Notes: generated by a model not told the origin, from the sequence alone. 43,109 nucleotides of DNA from Paracoccaceae bacterium (GCA_902633655.1 CACPHA010000007.1:1-43109); one strand, 5' to 3'; numbered from the stretch's first letter, positions 1 through 9,165 are shown. Numbers and translations are program-made.

Positions 1-1774
1 CTCTGGAGATAGTGGGCGACCTGCGATCCGGGCTTATGATCCTGCTTGCATTTCGGGTTATGCTAGACTTACCGAAGCCTGCCATGGCCATGAATGCTTT
101 GTATTTGCACAGCTATCACACCCTGGACGGGAAATGACACTATCTGCGGACGGCACACATTCGGTTGCATATGCGCCATCAAGTATCCCAAATGAGCGTT
201 TTCATGTTATGCCACGCGAGATGCCTGCAAGTATGATCAACGACATTCTTGAAGGGTTTTATATTTCCGCACGAAATATCCGCGCAGCGGGGTTAGATGG
301 GGTCGAATTAGTTGGTTCGCACGGGTATTTGATAGGTCAATTTTTGAACCCCAATGTAAACCAGAGACAGGATGCTTATGGCGGTTCGCGAGAAAATCGG
401 ATGCGATTTCTAACTGAGGCTATTGCAGCTACGCGCAGTGGCGTTGGTGAAGATATGATATTGGGCCTGCGCTTATCCGGTGATGAACAGGAACATCAAG
501 GGACAGATTTGAGAGAAATGCTTGAGGTTTGCCAGGCGCTTGACGGTGAGACAGCTCTTGATTACCTGAGCGTAACAGCTGGTACTTCAGCAGGACTTCA
601 TGGCTCCACTCACATTGTTCCGCCAATGGCTTACAAGGCTGGCTATACGGTACCGATTTCTGCTGCGATAAAGGCACGAGTTTCACAGCCTATCTTTGTG
701 GCAGGTAGGATTAATCAACCGCATGTTGCAGAAGAAGTAATTGCGTCTGGTCAAGCCGATATGTGCGGAATGACACGTGCTTTGATTTCTGATCCGTTCA
801 TGCCGGAGAAAGCCCAAAGCGGAGATACGGATGATATACGCGCTTGCGTGGCCTGCAATCAGGCTTGCATAGGCCATATGCTCAACGCCTTTCCAATTTC
901 CTGCATACAACGTCCAGAGACGGGTCGTGAATTGGAATATGGAACGATCTCTTTAAGCGCGACCTCCAGGAGAGTAGTTGTGGCTGGCGGAGGGCCAGCC
1001 GGTATGAAGGCTGCAGTGGTGGCAGCTAATCGCGGGCATGAAGTGACGCTGTTTGAGGCTTCTAAAGTTCTTGGCGGTCAGGTGCGACTTGCCCAAATGC
1101 TTCCTGGGCGTGCAGAGTTCGGTGGTGTGATTACCAACTTGCAAAGAGAACTCGATAAATCAAGCGTCTCAGTAAAATTAAACACCCGCGTAACGCTTGA
1201 TTTAATCGATAAAATTGGAGCAGATGTCATAGTGGTTGCGACTGGAGCAAAGCCCAATGAACAAGAATTAGGCAATACGGAGGAGGCCCATCTCGCAAAT
1301 GCGTGGCAAGTCCTTCAAGGTCATTTAAATATAGGTTCGCGGGTTGTTATTGCTGATTGGCGGTGTGATTGGATTGGCCTCGGCCTCGCTGAACGGCTTG
1401 CAAGAGATGGATGTCATGTCAGGTTAGCGGTCAATGGGATGGTTGCTGGACAAACAATCCCCCAATACGCTCGTGATAAATGGCTTGGTGATCTTCACAA
1501 ACTAAACGTGGACGTTATTCCTCATGTGAGGCTCTATGGAGCCGACTCAGAAAATGCATATTTCCAGCACGTATTGAGCGGCGAACCTGTCGTCTTACAA
1601 GATGTCGATACTGTGGTCACAGCACTTGGACAAGTACCTGATACAAGTCTAGAGGACGAACTAAAAAATCCATCGGATTTTCAAGGAGAACTTCATATAA
1701 TTGGGGATTGTTTAAGCCCACGAACTGTAGAAGAGGCCGTTCTTGAAGGCTTGAAAGTCGCTGCAAAATTGTGA
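1..1774 (+). CDS. Old Yellow Enzyme-type FMN/4Fe-4S/FAD oxidoreductase, 5' end outside window
   Basis: The reading frame is open from base 2, before the first ATG at 134, and encodes typical family sequence there (FAQLSHPGRE), so the gene begins upstream of the window. The order is that of 2,4-dienoyl-CoA reductase, trimethylamine dehydrogenase and N-methylproline demethylase: an FMN-binding TIM barrel, then a complete iron-sulfur motif C-x2-C-x3-C-x11-C (Cys codons at 845, 854, 866, 902), then a dinucleotide-binding fold beginning VVVAGGGPAG near base 976. Such enzymes reduce or oxidatively demethylate small substrates, passing electrons through FMN, the cluster and FAD. A second family member follows 130 bp downstream and two Rieske oxygenases lie beyond it, which suggests demethylation of an N-methylated compound. 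That role is inferred; the family assignment is secure. Confidence 0.9.
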   Translation, partial: SGDSGRPAIRAYDPACISGYARLTEACHGHECFVFAQLSHPGREMTLSADGTHSVAYAPSSIPNERFHVMPREMPASMINDILEGFYISARNIRAAGLDGVELVGSHGYLIGQFLNPNVNQRQDAYGGSRENRMRFLTEAIAATRSGVGEDMILGLRLSGDEQEHQGTDLREMLEVCQALDGETALDYLSVTAGTSAGLHGSTHIVPPMAYKAGYTVPISAAIKARVSQPIFVAGRINQPHVAEEVIASGQADMCGMTRALISDPFMPEKAQSGDTDDIRACVACNQACIGHMLNAFPISCIQRPETGRELEYGTISLSATSRRVVVAGGGPAGMKAAVVAANRGHEVTLFEASKVLGGQVRLAQMLPGRAEFGGVITNLQRELDKSSVSVKLNTRVTLDLIDKIGADVIVVATGAKPNEQELGNTEEAHLANAWQVLQGHLNIGSRVVIADWRCDWIGLGLAERLARDGCHVRLAVNGMVAGQTIPQYARDKWLGDLHKLNVDVIPHVRLYGADSENAYFQHVLSGEPVVLQDVDTVVTALGQVPDTSLEDELKNPSDFQGELHIIGDCLSPRTVEEAVLEGLKVAAKL

Positions 1775-1791
1775 AATACACGGCATATGTA

Positions 1792-1824
1792 ACTGTCGAA
1801 GAAAAATTTCAGTATTGACAGTTT
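1792..1824. repeat. short inverted repeat between the two oxidoreductase genes
   Basis: AACTGTC at 1792-1798 is repeated as its reverse complement GACAGTT at 1818-1824, with a 19-base loop. It lies 18 bp after the first oxidoreductase stop. It could be a weak RNA hairpin or a protein site. No T-run follows, so it is not a convincing terminator. The right arm overlaps a TTGACA box (1817-1822), but no good -10 was found. Confidence 0.35.
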
Positions 1825-1904
1825 AGGAAATATCGTCTGCGATGACTTTATGAAGATACGCAATGGTTACTTATAATCGCAGCTGGAATTTGGAAAAGCC
1901 TGTA

Positions 1905-3950
1905 ATGTCAAGTGATCCGCTGTTACAACCCTTTCAACTCAAACACCTTACACTGCGTAATCGTATCATGACTACAAGTCATGAGCCGGCTTACCCCGAA
2001 GACGGGATGCCGAAAGAACGTTATACTGCTTATCATGTAGAAAGGGCTAAGGCCGGAGTTGCGCTCACCATGACAGCAGGCTCTGCTGCGGTGTCTAAAG
2101 ACAGTCCACCCGCTTTCAACAACGTCCTTGCGTATAAAGATGAAGTTGTTCCCTGGATCCGAAACTTAACCGATGCCTGCCATGAACATGGAACCGCCGT
2201 CATGATTCAATTAACGCATTTGGGACGCCGGACAGGCTGGTCACAAGGTGACTGGCTGCCGTCAATTTCATCGTCAAAGCACAGAGAACCAGCGCATCGT
2301 TCCTTTCCTAAACTGGCAGAGGATTGGGATATAGAGCGGATTATTAAAGATTTTGGAGACGCCACAGAACGCATGAAAGAAGGTGGTATGGATGGCGTGG
2401 AACTGCAGGTTTATGGCCATTTACTAGATCAATTTTGGTCACCGCTTACAAATGACCTTGATGGTCCCTATGGTGGAAAAACCCTTGAGTCGCGAATGAA
2501 GCTCTTGCTTGATGTCGTGCGAGAGATCCGCAAACGTGTTGGTAGTGAATTCATCGTTGGACTTAGATATACGGCGGATGAAGTTGAAAAGCGTGGGATT
2601 ACTCTTGAACAGGGTTTGGAAATTTCAAAGCGCCTTGATCAGTCGGGCTTTTTTGACTTTTTGAATGTGATCAGGGGCCGGGTGCACACTGACCCTGCCA
2701 TGACAGATGTTATTCCCTTACAGGGTATGCGCAGCGCACCCCATCTTGATTTTGCTGGTGAGGTTAAGAAAATTACCACCTTACCAGTATTTCACGCCGC
2801 TCGTATACCTGATGTAGCAACAGCTCGCCATGCGGTTGCTGAAGGATTGCTGGACATGGTTGGAATGACGCGAGCACATATGGCCGACCCACATATTGTG
2901 CGAAAAATCTCAGAAGGCCGGGAAAATGATATCCGTCCCTGCGTTGGGGCGACATATTGTCTGGATCGAATTTATCAGGCAGGCGAAGCGTTATGCATGC
3001 ATAATGCCGCCACTGGGCGGGAATTAAGTATGCCCCATGATATAAAACCTGCATTGAAGCGCAAAAATATCGTTATCGTTGGCGCAGGGCCTGGTGGCTT
3101 GGAGGCCGCGCGAGTATCGGCTGAGCGGGGACATAAAGTCACCGTCTTAGAAGCGCAGCCTAACCCTGGTGGCCAAGTGCGTCTTACTGCGCGCAATCCA
3201 CGCCGAAAAGAAATGATCAGTATTATTGATTGGCGGATGTCCCAATGTGCTGCGCGGGATGTAGTCTTTTACTTCAACGCTTATGCTACTGCTGAGGACG
3301 TAATAAAGCTGCGCCCCGATGTTGTGATCATTGCAACCGGAGGGCTTCCAAATCTTGAGCTTTATGAAAGTGGGCGAGATCAGGAGTTGGTAATCAGTGC
3401 TTGGGATTTGATTTCTGGGGATAAATTACCTGGCCAGAACGTATTGATTTATGATGAAAGCGGAGATCATCCTGGTCTGATGGCGGCAGAGGTGGCGGCA
3501 AATGCGGGTGCAATTATCGAGGTAATGACGCCAGATCGTATTTTTGCGCCGGACATCATGGGGATGAATTTGGTACCATATATGCGTGTTCTTCAAGATA
3601 AGAAAGTGACTTTTACCGTTGCTCAACGTCTGCTCGATGTGACGCGGAATAACAACTTACTGAGGGCAAAGATTGGTACTGATTATAGTAACTTTACCCA
3701 TGAAAAGAATTATGATCAGGTTGTGGTGAACTATGGGGTTATACCGCTTGACGATCTTTACTTCGAGCTCAAACTTTTGTCGTCAAATGCTGGTGCCATT
3801 GATTATGAGGCTTTTATTAAAGGGCGCCCACAAAGTGTTTTGCTCAAGAGCACGGGTGACTTTCAATTGTTTCGAATTGGTGATGCCGTCAGTGCCCGAA
3901 ATACTCACGCAGCAATCTATGATGCCTTGAGGTTAATGAAAGATATCTGA
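1905..3950 (+). CDS. Old Yellow Enzyme-type demethylase-like oxidoreductase (N-methylproline/dimethylglycine demethylase subfamily)
   Basis: The start is taken at ATG 1905 because the protein from there (MSSDPLLQPFQLKHLTLRNR) matches the usual family N-terminus. An in-frame ATG at 1863 would add 14 unrelated residues. The protein is 681 aa: an FMN barrel (about 1-340), a cysteine region, then an FAD/NAD Rossmann fold (IVIVGAGPGG, about residue 389 onward). The cysteine region has only three Cys (346, 352, 364; C-x5-C-x11-C) instead of the four of C-x2-C-x3-C-x11-C in the upstream paralogue. From memory this looks like a property of the betaine/N-methylproline demethylase subgroup, not a fresh mutation. 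The expected reaction is oxidative N-demethylation giving formaldehyde or a methylene transfer. It probably shares a transcript with the preceding gene. The substrate is unknown. Confidence 0.88.
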   Translation: MSSDPLLQPFQLKHLTLRNRIMTTSHEPAYPEDGMPKERYTAYHVERAKAGVALTMTAGSAAVSKDSPPAFNNVLAYKDEVVPWIRNLTDACHEHGTAVMIQLTHLGRRTGWSQGDWLPSISSSKHREPAHRSFPKLAEDWDIERIIKDFGDATERMKEGGMDGVELQVYGHLLDQFWSPLTNDLDGPYGGKTLESRMKLLLDVVREIRKRVGSEFIVGLRYTADEVEKRGITLEQGLEISKRLDQSGFFDFLNVIRGRVHTDPAMTDVIPLQGMRSAPHLDFAGEVKKITTLPVFHAARIPDVATARHAVAEGLLDMVGMTRAHMADPHIVRKISEGRENDIRPCVGATYCLDRIYQAGEALCMHNAATGRELSMPHDIKPALKRKNIVIVGAGPGGLEAARVSAERGHKVTVLEAQPNPGGQVRLTARNPRRKEMISIIDWRMSQCAARDVVFYFNAYATAEDVIKLRPDVVIIATGGLPNLELYESGRDQELVISAWDLISGDKLPGQNVLIYDESGDHPGLMAAEVAANAGAIIEVMTPDRIFAPDIMGMNLVPYMRVLQDKKVTFTVAQRLLDVTRNNNLLRAKIGTDYSNFTHEKNYDQVVVNYGVIPLDDLYFELKLLSSNAGAIDYEAFIKGRPQSVLLKSTGDFQLFRIGDAVSARNTHAAIYDALRLMKDI

Positions 3951-4477
3951 TACTCATATATTCTGAGGATGTTGCTGCTGTAAGGAGGTCGTTACTAGAT
4001 GATGCAGAACATAGCAGAAAGATACTATTAGAACGCGGTTTATTGATGAAGAGAAAGATTATCTGGAGGTGCGGAAAACCATTCTGTGGACGATGTGATA
4101 GTATCAGCTGATTTTGCAAGTTTTAAAAAATTATAGACAGAAAAGTCTCGATAAAATATTACTTGAGTTACTACTCCCACGAAAAAAGGCATACTTCTCC
4201 AGACCGAAAGAATTTTGGGCAGCACAAAAATTTAATTCACCGGTTTGGATTTATTTCAATGACGCAGAATGTAAATTATGTGACCGTAAGCATCTTACAT
4301 CACATGAAAACTAATATATGCTAATGCATCATTGAAAGCAGATAAAAGTCGTAAACAGGCGGTATTTCAAATAATTTAGGGCCTAGACTGACTTGAGTGC
4401 TCTTGTCGATAGAGGTTAATACAGCATAGTTACCTGATTGTTTCAAAGTTTAAATTTGCGTGTGAAGGGGTTTTATA
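3951..4477. other. 527-bp gene-free stretch before the Rieske genes
   Basis: No convincing gene. A 66-codon plus-strand frame (4114-4314) and an open stretch from 3953 to about 4109 have biased composition, resemble nothing recognised, and lack a good ribosome site. They could be decayed gene remnants. The last 100 bases presumably hold the promoter and leader of the Rieske operon. Confidence 0.5.
4403..4430 (+). promoter_or_regulatory. possible sigma-70-type promoter of the Rieske genes
   Basis: TTGTCG (4403-4408) and CATAGT (4425-4430) are 16 bases apart, about 50 bp upstream of the Rieske start. Each matches the consensus at only about four of six positions, so this is a weak call. Confidence 0.25.
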
Positions 4478-5602
4478 ATGAAAGATGCGATAGGAGAGCT
4501 TAGGGACAACGTATCTCTTCCGTTCGAAAAAGCCCGCGCTATGCCCCCCTCGGTTTACAAATCAGAAGATTTTCTAGCTGCAGAGTTAGAACATATTTTC
4601 ATGAAGGACTGGTTTTGTGTGGGAAGATCATCGTCATTGTCTGAACCGGGTGATTACATGACACTGAACCTTGCCGATCAACCTATCATCGTTTTACGGG
4701 ATCGCTCTGGTAATATTCGGGCAATGTCAAATGTTTGCCGCCATAGAATGTCGACATTGCTGGAAGGGAGAGGAAAAACTTCCTCTATAGTGTGCCCTTA
4801 CCACGCATGGACTTATAACCTTGATGGCAGTTTGCGTGGTGCACCCGCAATGAAGTTGAATGTCGATTTTTGCAAAGCGGATTATTCGTTGCCGATTATT
4901 CGTTGTGAGGAATGGCTTGGTTGGATTTTTATAACACTAAATCCCCAAGCAAATCTAGTATTAGATGACTTGAAGGGCGTTGAAGCACATATCTACGACT
5001 ACAACATGTCGGATTATGTTGAAACATTCTATGAGAACCACGTTTGGGATACTAATTGGAAGGTGTTGGCGGAAAACTTTATGGAAAGTTATCACTTGCC
5101 AGTTTGTCATGCTGGAACAATAGGAGGCCTATCAAAACTCAATGAGATGGTATGCCCACCTGGTGAAGCAGCATTTAATTATCACACGATTTTGAAGGAT
5201 GACACGCTTCGCATTGCACTCGCTCATCCGAACAACACGATCCTTAAAGATGAGCGGCGCCGGATGACATATTTGCTGGCGATTTACCCTAGTCTACTGA
5301 TAACGTTAACACCAGGATATTTTTGGTATCTCTCTCTTCACCCTAAGGGTGTCGGGCAGGTTCAAATTGGTTTTGGTGGTGGCATGTCTGCTGATTATAT
5401 GGATGATGAAGATGCGCAGGACAATTTTAGGCAGCTCAAGGTACTTCTTGATGAAGTAAATGTTGAAGATCGGGGTTGTACGGAAAAAGTCTATCGCGGT
5501 TTGTGCTCGGAAAAGGCAGAGCCTGGTCACCTATCGCATCTTGAGCGACCAAATTATGATTTTGCGCATTATCTCAACAGCAGGGTCGGTAATTATGGCT
5601 GA
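4478..5602 (+). CDS. Rieske non-haem iron oxygenase, alpha subunit (first of pair)
   Basis: 374 aa, a normal length for the family. The [2Fe-2S] Rieske centre is C87-x-H89...C106-x2-H109 (CRHR and CPYHAW). The mononuclear iron site lies in NFMESYHLPVCH (H206 and H211), with D331 in NVEDRGC the likely third ligand. The start has a good ribosome site (AAGGGG about 8 bases upstream). It resembles the aromatic-ring hydroxylase/betaine-demethylase group (choline, carnitine and stachydrine monooxygenases), which take electrons from a separate ferredoxin-type reductase. No such reductase is encoded in this window. With the adjacent demethylase-type oxidoreductases, a role in N-demethylation or hydroxylation of a small quaternary amine is plausible but unproven. 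Its stop overlaps the start of the next gene by 8 bp. Confidence 0.9.
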   Translation: MKDAIGELRDNVSLPFEKARAMPPSVYKSEDFLAAELEHIFMKDWFCVGRSSSLSEPGDYMTLNLADQPIIVLRDRSGNIRAMSNVCRHRMSTLLEGRGKTSSIVCPYHAWTYNLDGSLRGAPAMKLNVDFCKADYSLPIIRCEEWLGWIFITLNPQANLVLDDLKGVEAHIYDYNMSDYVETFYENHVWDTNWKVLAENFMESYHLPVCHAGTIGGLSKLNEMVCPPGEAAFNYHTILKDDTLRIALAHPNNTILKDERRRMTYLLAIYPSLLITLTPGYFWYLSLHPKGVGQVQIGFGGGMSADYMDDEDAQDNFRQLKVLLDEVNVEDRGCTEKVYRGLCSEKAEPGHLSHLERPNYDFAHYLNSRVGNYG

Positions 5603-6758
5603 CGGGGGTCTTAGTGAGGTTGAACAGCAAAGGCCTTCAAGAATTACTGTTTTACGCAAAACGCTTTCGGATATCGCAGCAAACCCTTTAGACTGCCCTC
5701 GTGGATTAATTGGTCAACATTATGTGGATGAGGAATACTTTGCTTATGAAAAAGCAACAGTTTTGCAGGCAGGATGGCACTGCGTAGGACGCGTTGATGA
5801 ATTACCGGAAAAAGGTGATTACCGGACTTTTAAATTATTTGATGAGCTAATTATCCTAGTGAACTCTGGTGATGGTATAAAGGCTTTGTCTAACTTATGT
5901 CGACACCGTGGGATGCCACTCGCTCAAGGATGCGGTAACGCTAGGATGTTTGTATGTCCTTACCATGCATGGTCTTATAAAATAAGTGGTGACTTAATTC
6001 GAGCACCCAGGATGGAAAACAAAAGTTTCAATCCTGAAACCTGCTCTCTTCCAAAATTTCCTTGTGTTGAAAAGTTTGGGTTTGTTTATGTTTCTCTATC
6101 AGATACTCCAACCAATCTTGTTGAAGATCTTAAGGACTTAACGGAAAAGCTGCACTCCTATAATCCGTCATTTTATAGATTGGTACATACTGCAGATGAA
6201 GTCTGGAATACTAACTGGAAATGTTTGGTGGAAAACTTTATGGAGGGATATCATCTCTCAGTCGTGCATCCTAAAACCCTTCATGGATATACGCCAACAG
6301 AGCTTAGCAAAAAGGGTCCATCTGGACTAGGCTTTACAAGCTACACAGCGCATTACCCTGATCACATTTCGTCGCGCGGACGCGGATCGGATAAGTTGAG
6401 CGAAAGTGAACGTCATGCTTCCTTTTTATTCGCCGCTTTCCCGTGTCAGGTTGTGAGCATCGCACCCCCACTTCTTGTTTCACTAAGTCTTTTGCCGCGC
6501 TCATCCAGTCGAGTTGACGTTCGTTGGACTATGTCAGTCTACGGTGAAGAATTAGATGCACAAACAATAGACGCCCGAATAGCACTGTGGACAGAGGTTA
6601 ATCGTGAAGACAGAGAGAAACTTGAACTGATGCAAGAGGCCCTTGGGTCACGTTATGCGAATGGAGGACCATTGGCTGGACCCGATTACGAGGGAACGGT
6701 CCGAGATTTTGTTGTATGGTTGGCGTCACGTGATAAGGAGATACAACAAAAAAAATAA
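5595..6758 (+). CDS. Rieske non-haem iron oxygenase, alpha subunit (second of pair)
   Basis: The start is placed at ATG 5595 (MADGGLSEVE), which overlaps the upstream stop by 8 bases. The frame is open back to 5460, but that extension would read through the upstream gene and has no family similarity. 387 aa. Rieske ligands are C102, H104, C121 and H124. The catalytic iron site NFMEGYHLSVVH gives H220 and H225, with an Asp in VNREDRE near the C-terminus. The layout matches its neighbour (CRHRG, CPYHAW, NTNWK..ENFME.YH), so the two are diverged paralogues. They may be two successive demethylases or partners in one oligomer. There is no small beta subunit and no reductase nearby, so electrons must come from elsewhere in the genome. 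Confidence 0.9.
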   Translation: MADGGLSEVEQQRPSRITVLRKTLSDIAANPLDCPRGLIGQHYVDEEYFAYEKATVLQAGWHCVGRVDELPEKGDYRTFKLFDELIILVNSGDGIKALSNLCRHRGMPLAQGCGNARMFVCPYHAWSYKISGDLIRAPRMENKSFNPETCSLPKFPCVEKFGFVYVSLSDTPTNLVEDLKDLTEKLHSYNPSFYRLVHTADEVWNTNWKCLVENFMEGYHLSVVHPKTLHGYTPTELSKKGPSGLGFTSYTAHYPDHISSRGRGSDKLSESERHASFLFAAFPCQVVSIAPPLLVSLSLLPRSSSRVDVRWTMSVYGEELDAQTIDARIALWTEVNREDREKLELMQEALGSRYANGGPLAGPDYEGTVRDFVVWLASRDKEIQQKK

Positions 6759-7011
6759 ACCTGACGTAATAAAGAGATACCGCTTAATTTTTGTAGTCAA
6801 TCTTAATATAGGCGTAGTATTGGACCGAATGAATTTCGGGAAGAAACCTTCAACAACTCATAATTATTAAGATAATTACCATTACCAAGACATACTAAGC
6901 AAATGGGAAAGACAACTGAAAATAAATTTTAAACACTTTAAGAGACATCTTCTAATCAGACCAAGAACGCTTTTTTATGAAGGATTTATCTCCCATTAAA
7001 TCTATAAGGCA

Positions 7012-7992
7012 TCAACCCTTTTGGGACAAAACGGACTGTGAGAGCACACAGAGTAGTTCAAACATTAAGGAAGCACCTAGCCATGCGGTCCCACCAGTTT
7101 GATCAAATGGGGGCGAGACTTCGACTAAATCGGCCCCAACTAAATTGATACCGTTTAATTCCCTTATTACCTGTTGCGCCTGAAAGCTGTTTGGTCCACC
7201 GATTTCCGGTGTGCCCGTGCCCGGAGCAAAGGTAGGGTCTACAAAATCAATATCAAATGAACAATATGCTCTATCCTGACCAACGATATCGCGCGCCTCT
7301 TTCATCACGTTGGTGATGCCGCGCTCAAATAATTCTTCAATCCGAATTATCCGTATACCTTGCTCCAAGCCCCATTTAATATCATCAAGATTATAAGCTG
7401 TTCCTCTGATGCCAATTTGAACACATCGTTTTGGGTCGAGCAAATCCTCTTCAATAGCTCGTCGGAAAGGAGTTCCATGTGTGAATTTATATCCCCCAAA
7501 ATATGTGTCAAAAAGATCAGTGTGGCTATCAAATTGAATGAGGCCGATTGGCCCTCCTTCGGCCACGGCACGCAGAATGGGTAGCGTAATCAGATGGTCG
7601 CCACCGGCTGTCAGTGGAGTGATTTTATTTTCAGTCAGCGTACTTATAAATTCTGTAACGCGTTTAAGGCTATCTTCAATATCTACTGGGTTTGGGGCGA
7701 TGTCTCCAACATCAGCACAATTGACGCTTGCAAAAGGTTTTATCCCAGTTACTGGGTTTAGCGCCCTTATCATGGTAGATAGGTCACGTAATTGACGCGG
7801 CCCATGGCGGGCTCCTGGCCGGTTAGTAGTTCCGGCATCCCAAGGAGCGCCTAAAATACCGATATCAATATCAGCGAAACGGACGTTTTCCCTTGTTAAG
7901 TATGGTAATCGCATGAAACTTGGCATGCCCGCGAACCGGGCAAGTTCCATGGCGGAAACAGGTTGAAAAAACGGATCAGACTTTAAGCTCAT
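7012..7992 (-). CDS. agmatinase/guanidino-acid ureohydrolase family
   Basis: 326 aa from ATG 7992. A TTG five codons upstream (8007) is in frame, but the only ribosome-site-like sequence (GAGAA) overlaps that TTG and is well placed for the ATG. The manganese ligands of the arginase/agmatinase fold are all present: H133 (GGDH), D155, H157 and D159 (FDSHTD), D247 and D249 (SFDIDFVDP), followed by PGTGTPEIGG. The enzyme hydrolyses a guanidino group to urea and an amine. Agmatine, 4-guanidinobutyrate and 3-guanidinopropionate are all known substrates in this family and cannot be separated by eye. It follows the methyltransferase-like gene by 60 bp on the same strand. Its link to the polyamine-type oxidase and aminotransferases downstream is inferred. 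Confidence 0.85.
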   Translation of the reverse strand: MSLKSDPFFQPVSAMELARFAGMPSFMRLPYLTRENVRFADIDIGILGAPWDAGTTNRPGARHGPRQLRDLSTMIRALNPVTGIKPFASVNCADVGDIAPNPVDIEDSLKRVTEFISTLTENKITPLTAGGDHLITLPILRAVAEGGPIGLIQFDSHTDLFDTYFGGYKFTHGTPFRRAIEEDLLDPKRCVQIGIRGTAYNLDDIKWGLEQGIRIIRIEELFERGITNVMKEARDIVGQDRAYCSFDIDFVDPTFAPGTGTPEIGGPNSFQAQQVIRELNGINLVGADLVEVSPPFDQTGGTAWLGASLMFELLCVLSQSVLSQKG

Positions 7993-8052
7993 AATAGGAG
8001 TTCTCAAACTTTAAATTACTATTAACGCGACTTGTTTAAATCCGAATAAAAG

Positions 8053-9165
8053 TCATATTTCGCCCCAGATTTCTTCCGCGGCCTTAACTACGAGTTCAAG
8101 CTTCCGTCTCTGGTCGTCATGGGTGATGGTGTTTCCCTCTTCCGTGGAGGCAAAACCGCATTGAGGCGCGATACCCAATTGATCGATATCAACGTATTTT
8201 GAAGCTTCTTCAATTTGGGACTTCAACCAGTCCATACTCTCAAGTTCAGCGGTTTTTGTGGTAATGAAACCAGCCATGATTCTCTGATTCCCCTTAGGCA
8301 GCAGTCGGATTGGCGCAAGTCCGCCAGCTCGTTCGGTATCATATTCCATAAAAAAAATATCTACACCCGTTGAAAAAATTGCTTCTGCGGCCGCATCGTA
8401 AGATCCTTCTGCTGCGTGGGTTGAGCGAAAATTTCCCCTACACATGTGCATTCCAATTACCATATCGTTAGGTCGATCCTTAATAGCTTCGCGCATCATC
8501 CAGCTGTAGCTTTCAAACAGTGTATCTGGATCATAACCCTCAGCCTTTTTGATTGCGCGGTGTTTAGGATCGCATAGGTAAGCAAAAAAGATATCATCCA
8601 TTTGCAAATATCGGCAACCAGCTTCATAAAATTTTTTAACAGCCTTTCTATAGGTATTGGCAATATCAGCAAAAAGGGCCTGATGATCTTTGTACTCTTT
8701 CGGGATTATATCTTTTGGGCTTGTGCGAAAATGACAACATGAGGGCCCTGGGATCGAAATTTTTGGAATGACTCTGCTTCGATGGGCGAGAAACTGAAAA
8801 TGGTCCAACATTGGGTGCTCGTCAGGAAAATCTAGTTTTCCAGTAATTGTAGGGAAAATTGGCCTCAATTTCATTCCGGCAAACTGTACACCTTCAGTGC
8901 GCTCTTCCAGAGTGAGTCCGTCCAGCATACCCATGAAGTCATAATGCCAAAAGGATCGGCGCGCTTCGCCATCCGTAACAGCATTTAGCCCAATATCTTC
9001 TTGCATCTTAATCAAGGCAGGAATAGCCATGTCCTCTACCACTTTTAGTTCTTTCGAAGAAATGGAATTTTCTTTAAAGTGTTTTCGCCTAGCATTGGTA
9101 ACTGACTGAGGTCGCAAAAGACTTCCGACATGGTCGGCTCTAAAGGGAGGAGTTTTTCTGGACAT
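8053..9165 (-). CDS. MetE C-terminal-domain (UROD/MetE-like) methyltransferase
   Basis: 370 aa from ATG 9165, chosen because AAGGA sits 6 bases upstream. An ATG ten codons further upstream has no such site. It corresponds to the catalytic half of cobalamin-independent methionine synthase, like the short YxjG/YxjH-type proteins. Zinc ligands are recognisable: H240 and C242 (GMHMCRGN), probably E274 (FFMEYD) and C336 (APQCGFAS). These enzymes move a methyl group onto a thiol, classically homocysteine, from methyl-folate or another donor. The N-terminal half of full MetE is absent, which is normal for this subfamily. It heads a two-gene minus-strand operon with the ureohydrolase and diverges from the TAXI operon. 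Acceptor and donor are unknown; a role in salvaging methyl groups released by the demethylases is speculation. Confidence 0.82.
   Translation of the reverse strand: MSRKTPPFRADHVGSLLRPQSVTNARRKHFKENSISSKELKVVEDMAIPALIKMQEDIGLNAVTDGEARRSFWHYDFMGMLDGLTLEERTEGVQFAGMKLRPIFPTITGKLDFPDEHPMLDHFQFLAHRSRVIPKISIPGPSCCHFRTSPKDIIPKEYKDHQALFADIANTYRKAVKKFYEAGCRYLQMDDIFFAYLCDPKHRAIKKAEGYDPDTLFESYSWMMREAIKDRPNDMVIGMHMCRGNFRSTHAAEGSYDAAAEAIFSTGVDIFFMEYDTERAGGLAPIRLLPKGNQRIMAGFITTKTAELESMDWLKSQIEEASKYVDIDQLGIAPQCGFASTEEGNTITHDDQRRKLELVVKAAEEIWGEI

Noticed and set aside
4114-4314. A 66-codon protein before the Rieske genes
   Set aside because: No ribosome site, no similarity, and composition like random AT-rich sequence.
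5460-5594. An extended N-terminus for the second Rieske protein
   Set aside because: It would read out of frame through the end of the first Rieske gene and encodes nothing like the family; ATG 5595 with an 8-base overlap is better.
6759-7011. A terminator between the convergent Rieske and ureohydrolase genes
   Set aside because: Only a 5-bp stem (CCGAA...TTCGG) was found, too weak to call.
8053-9165. A DMSP demethylase (DmdA), suggested by the DddK-like cupin
   Set aside because: DmdA belongs to the GcvT folate-binding family; this protein has the zinc site and fold signatures of MetE.
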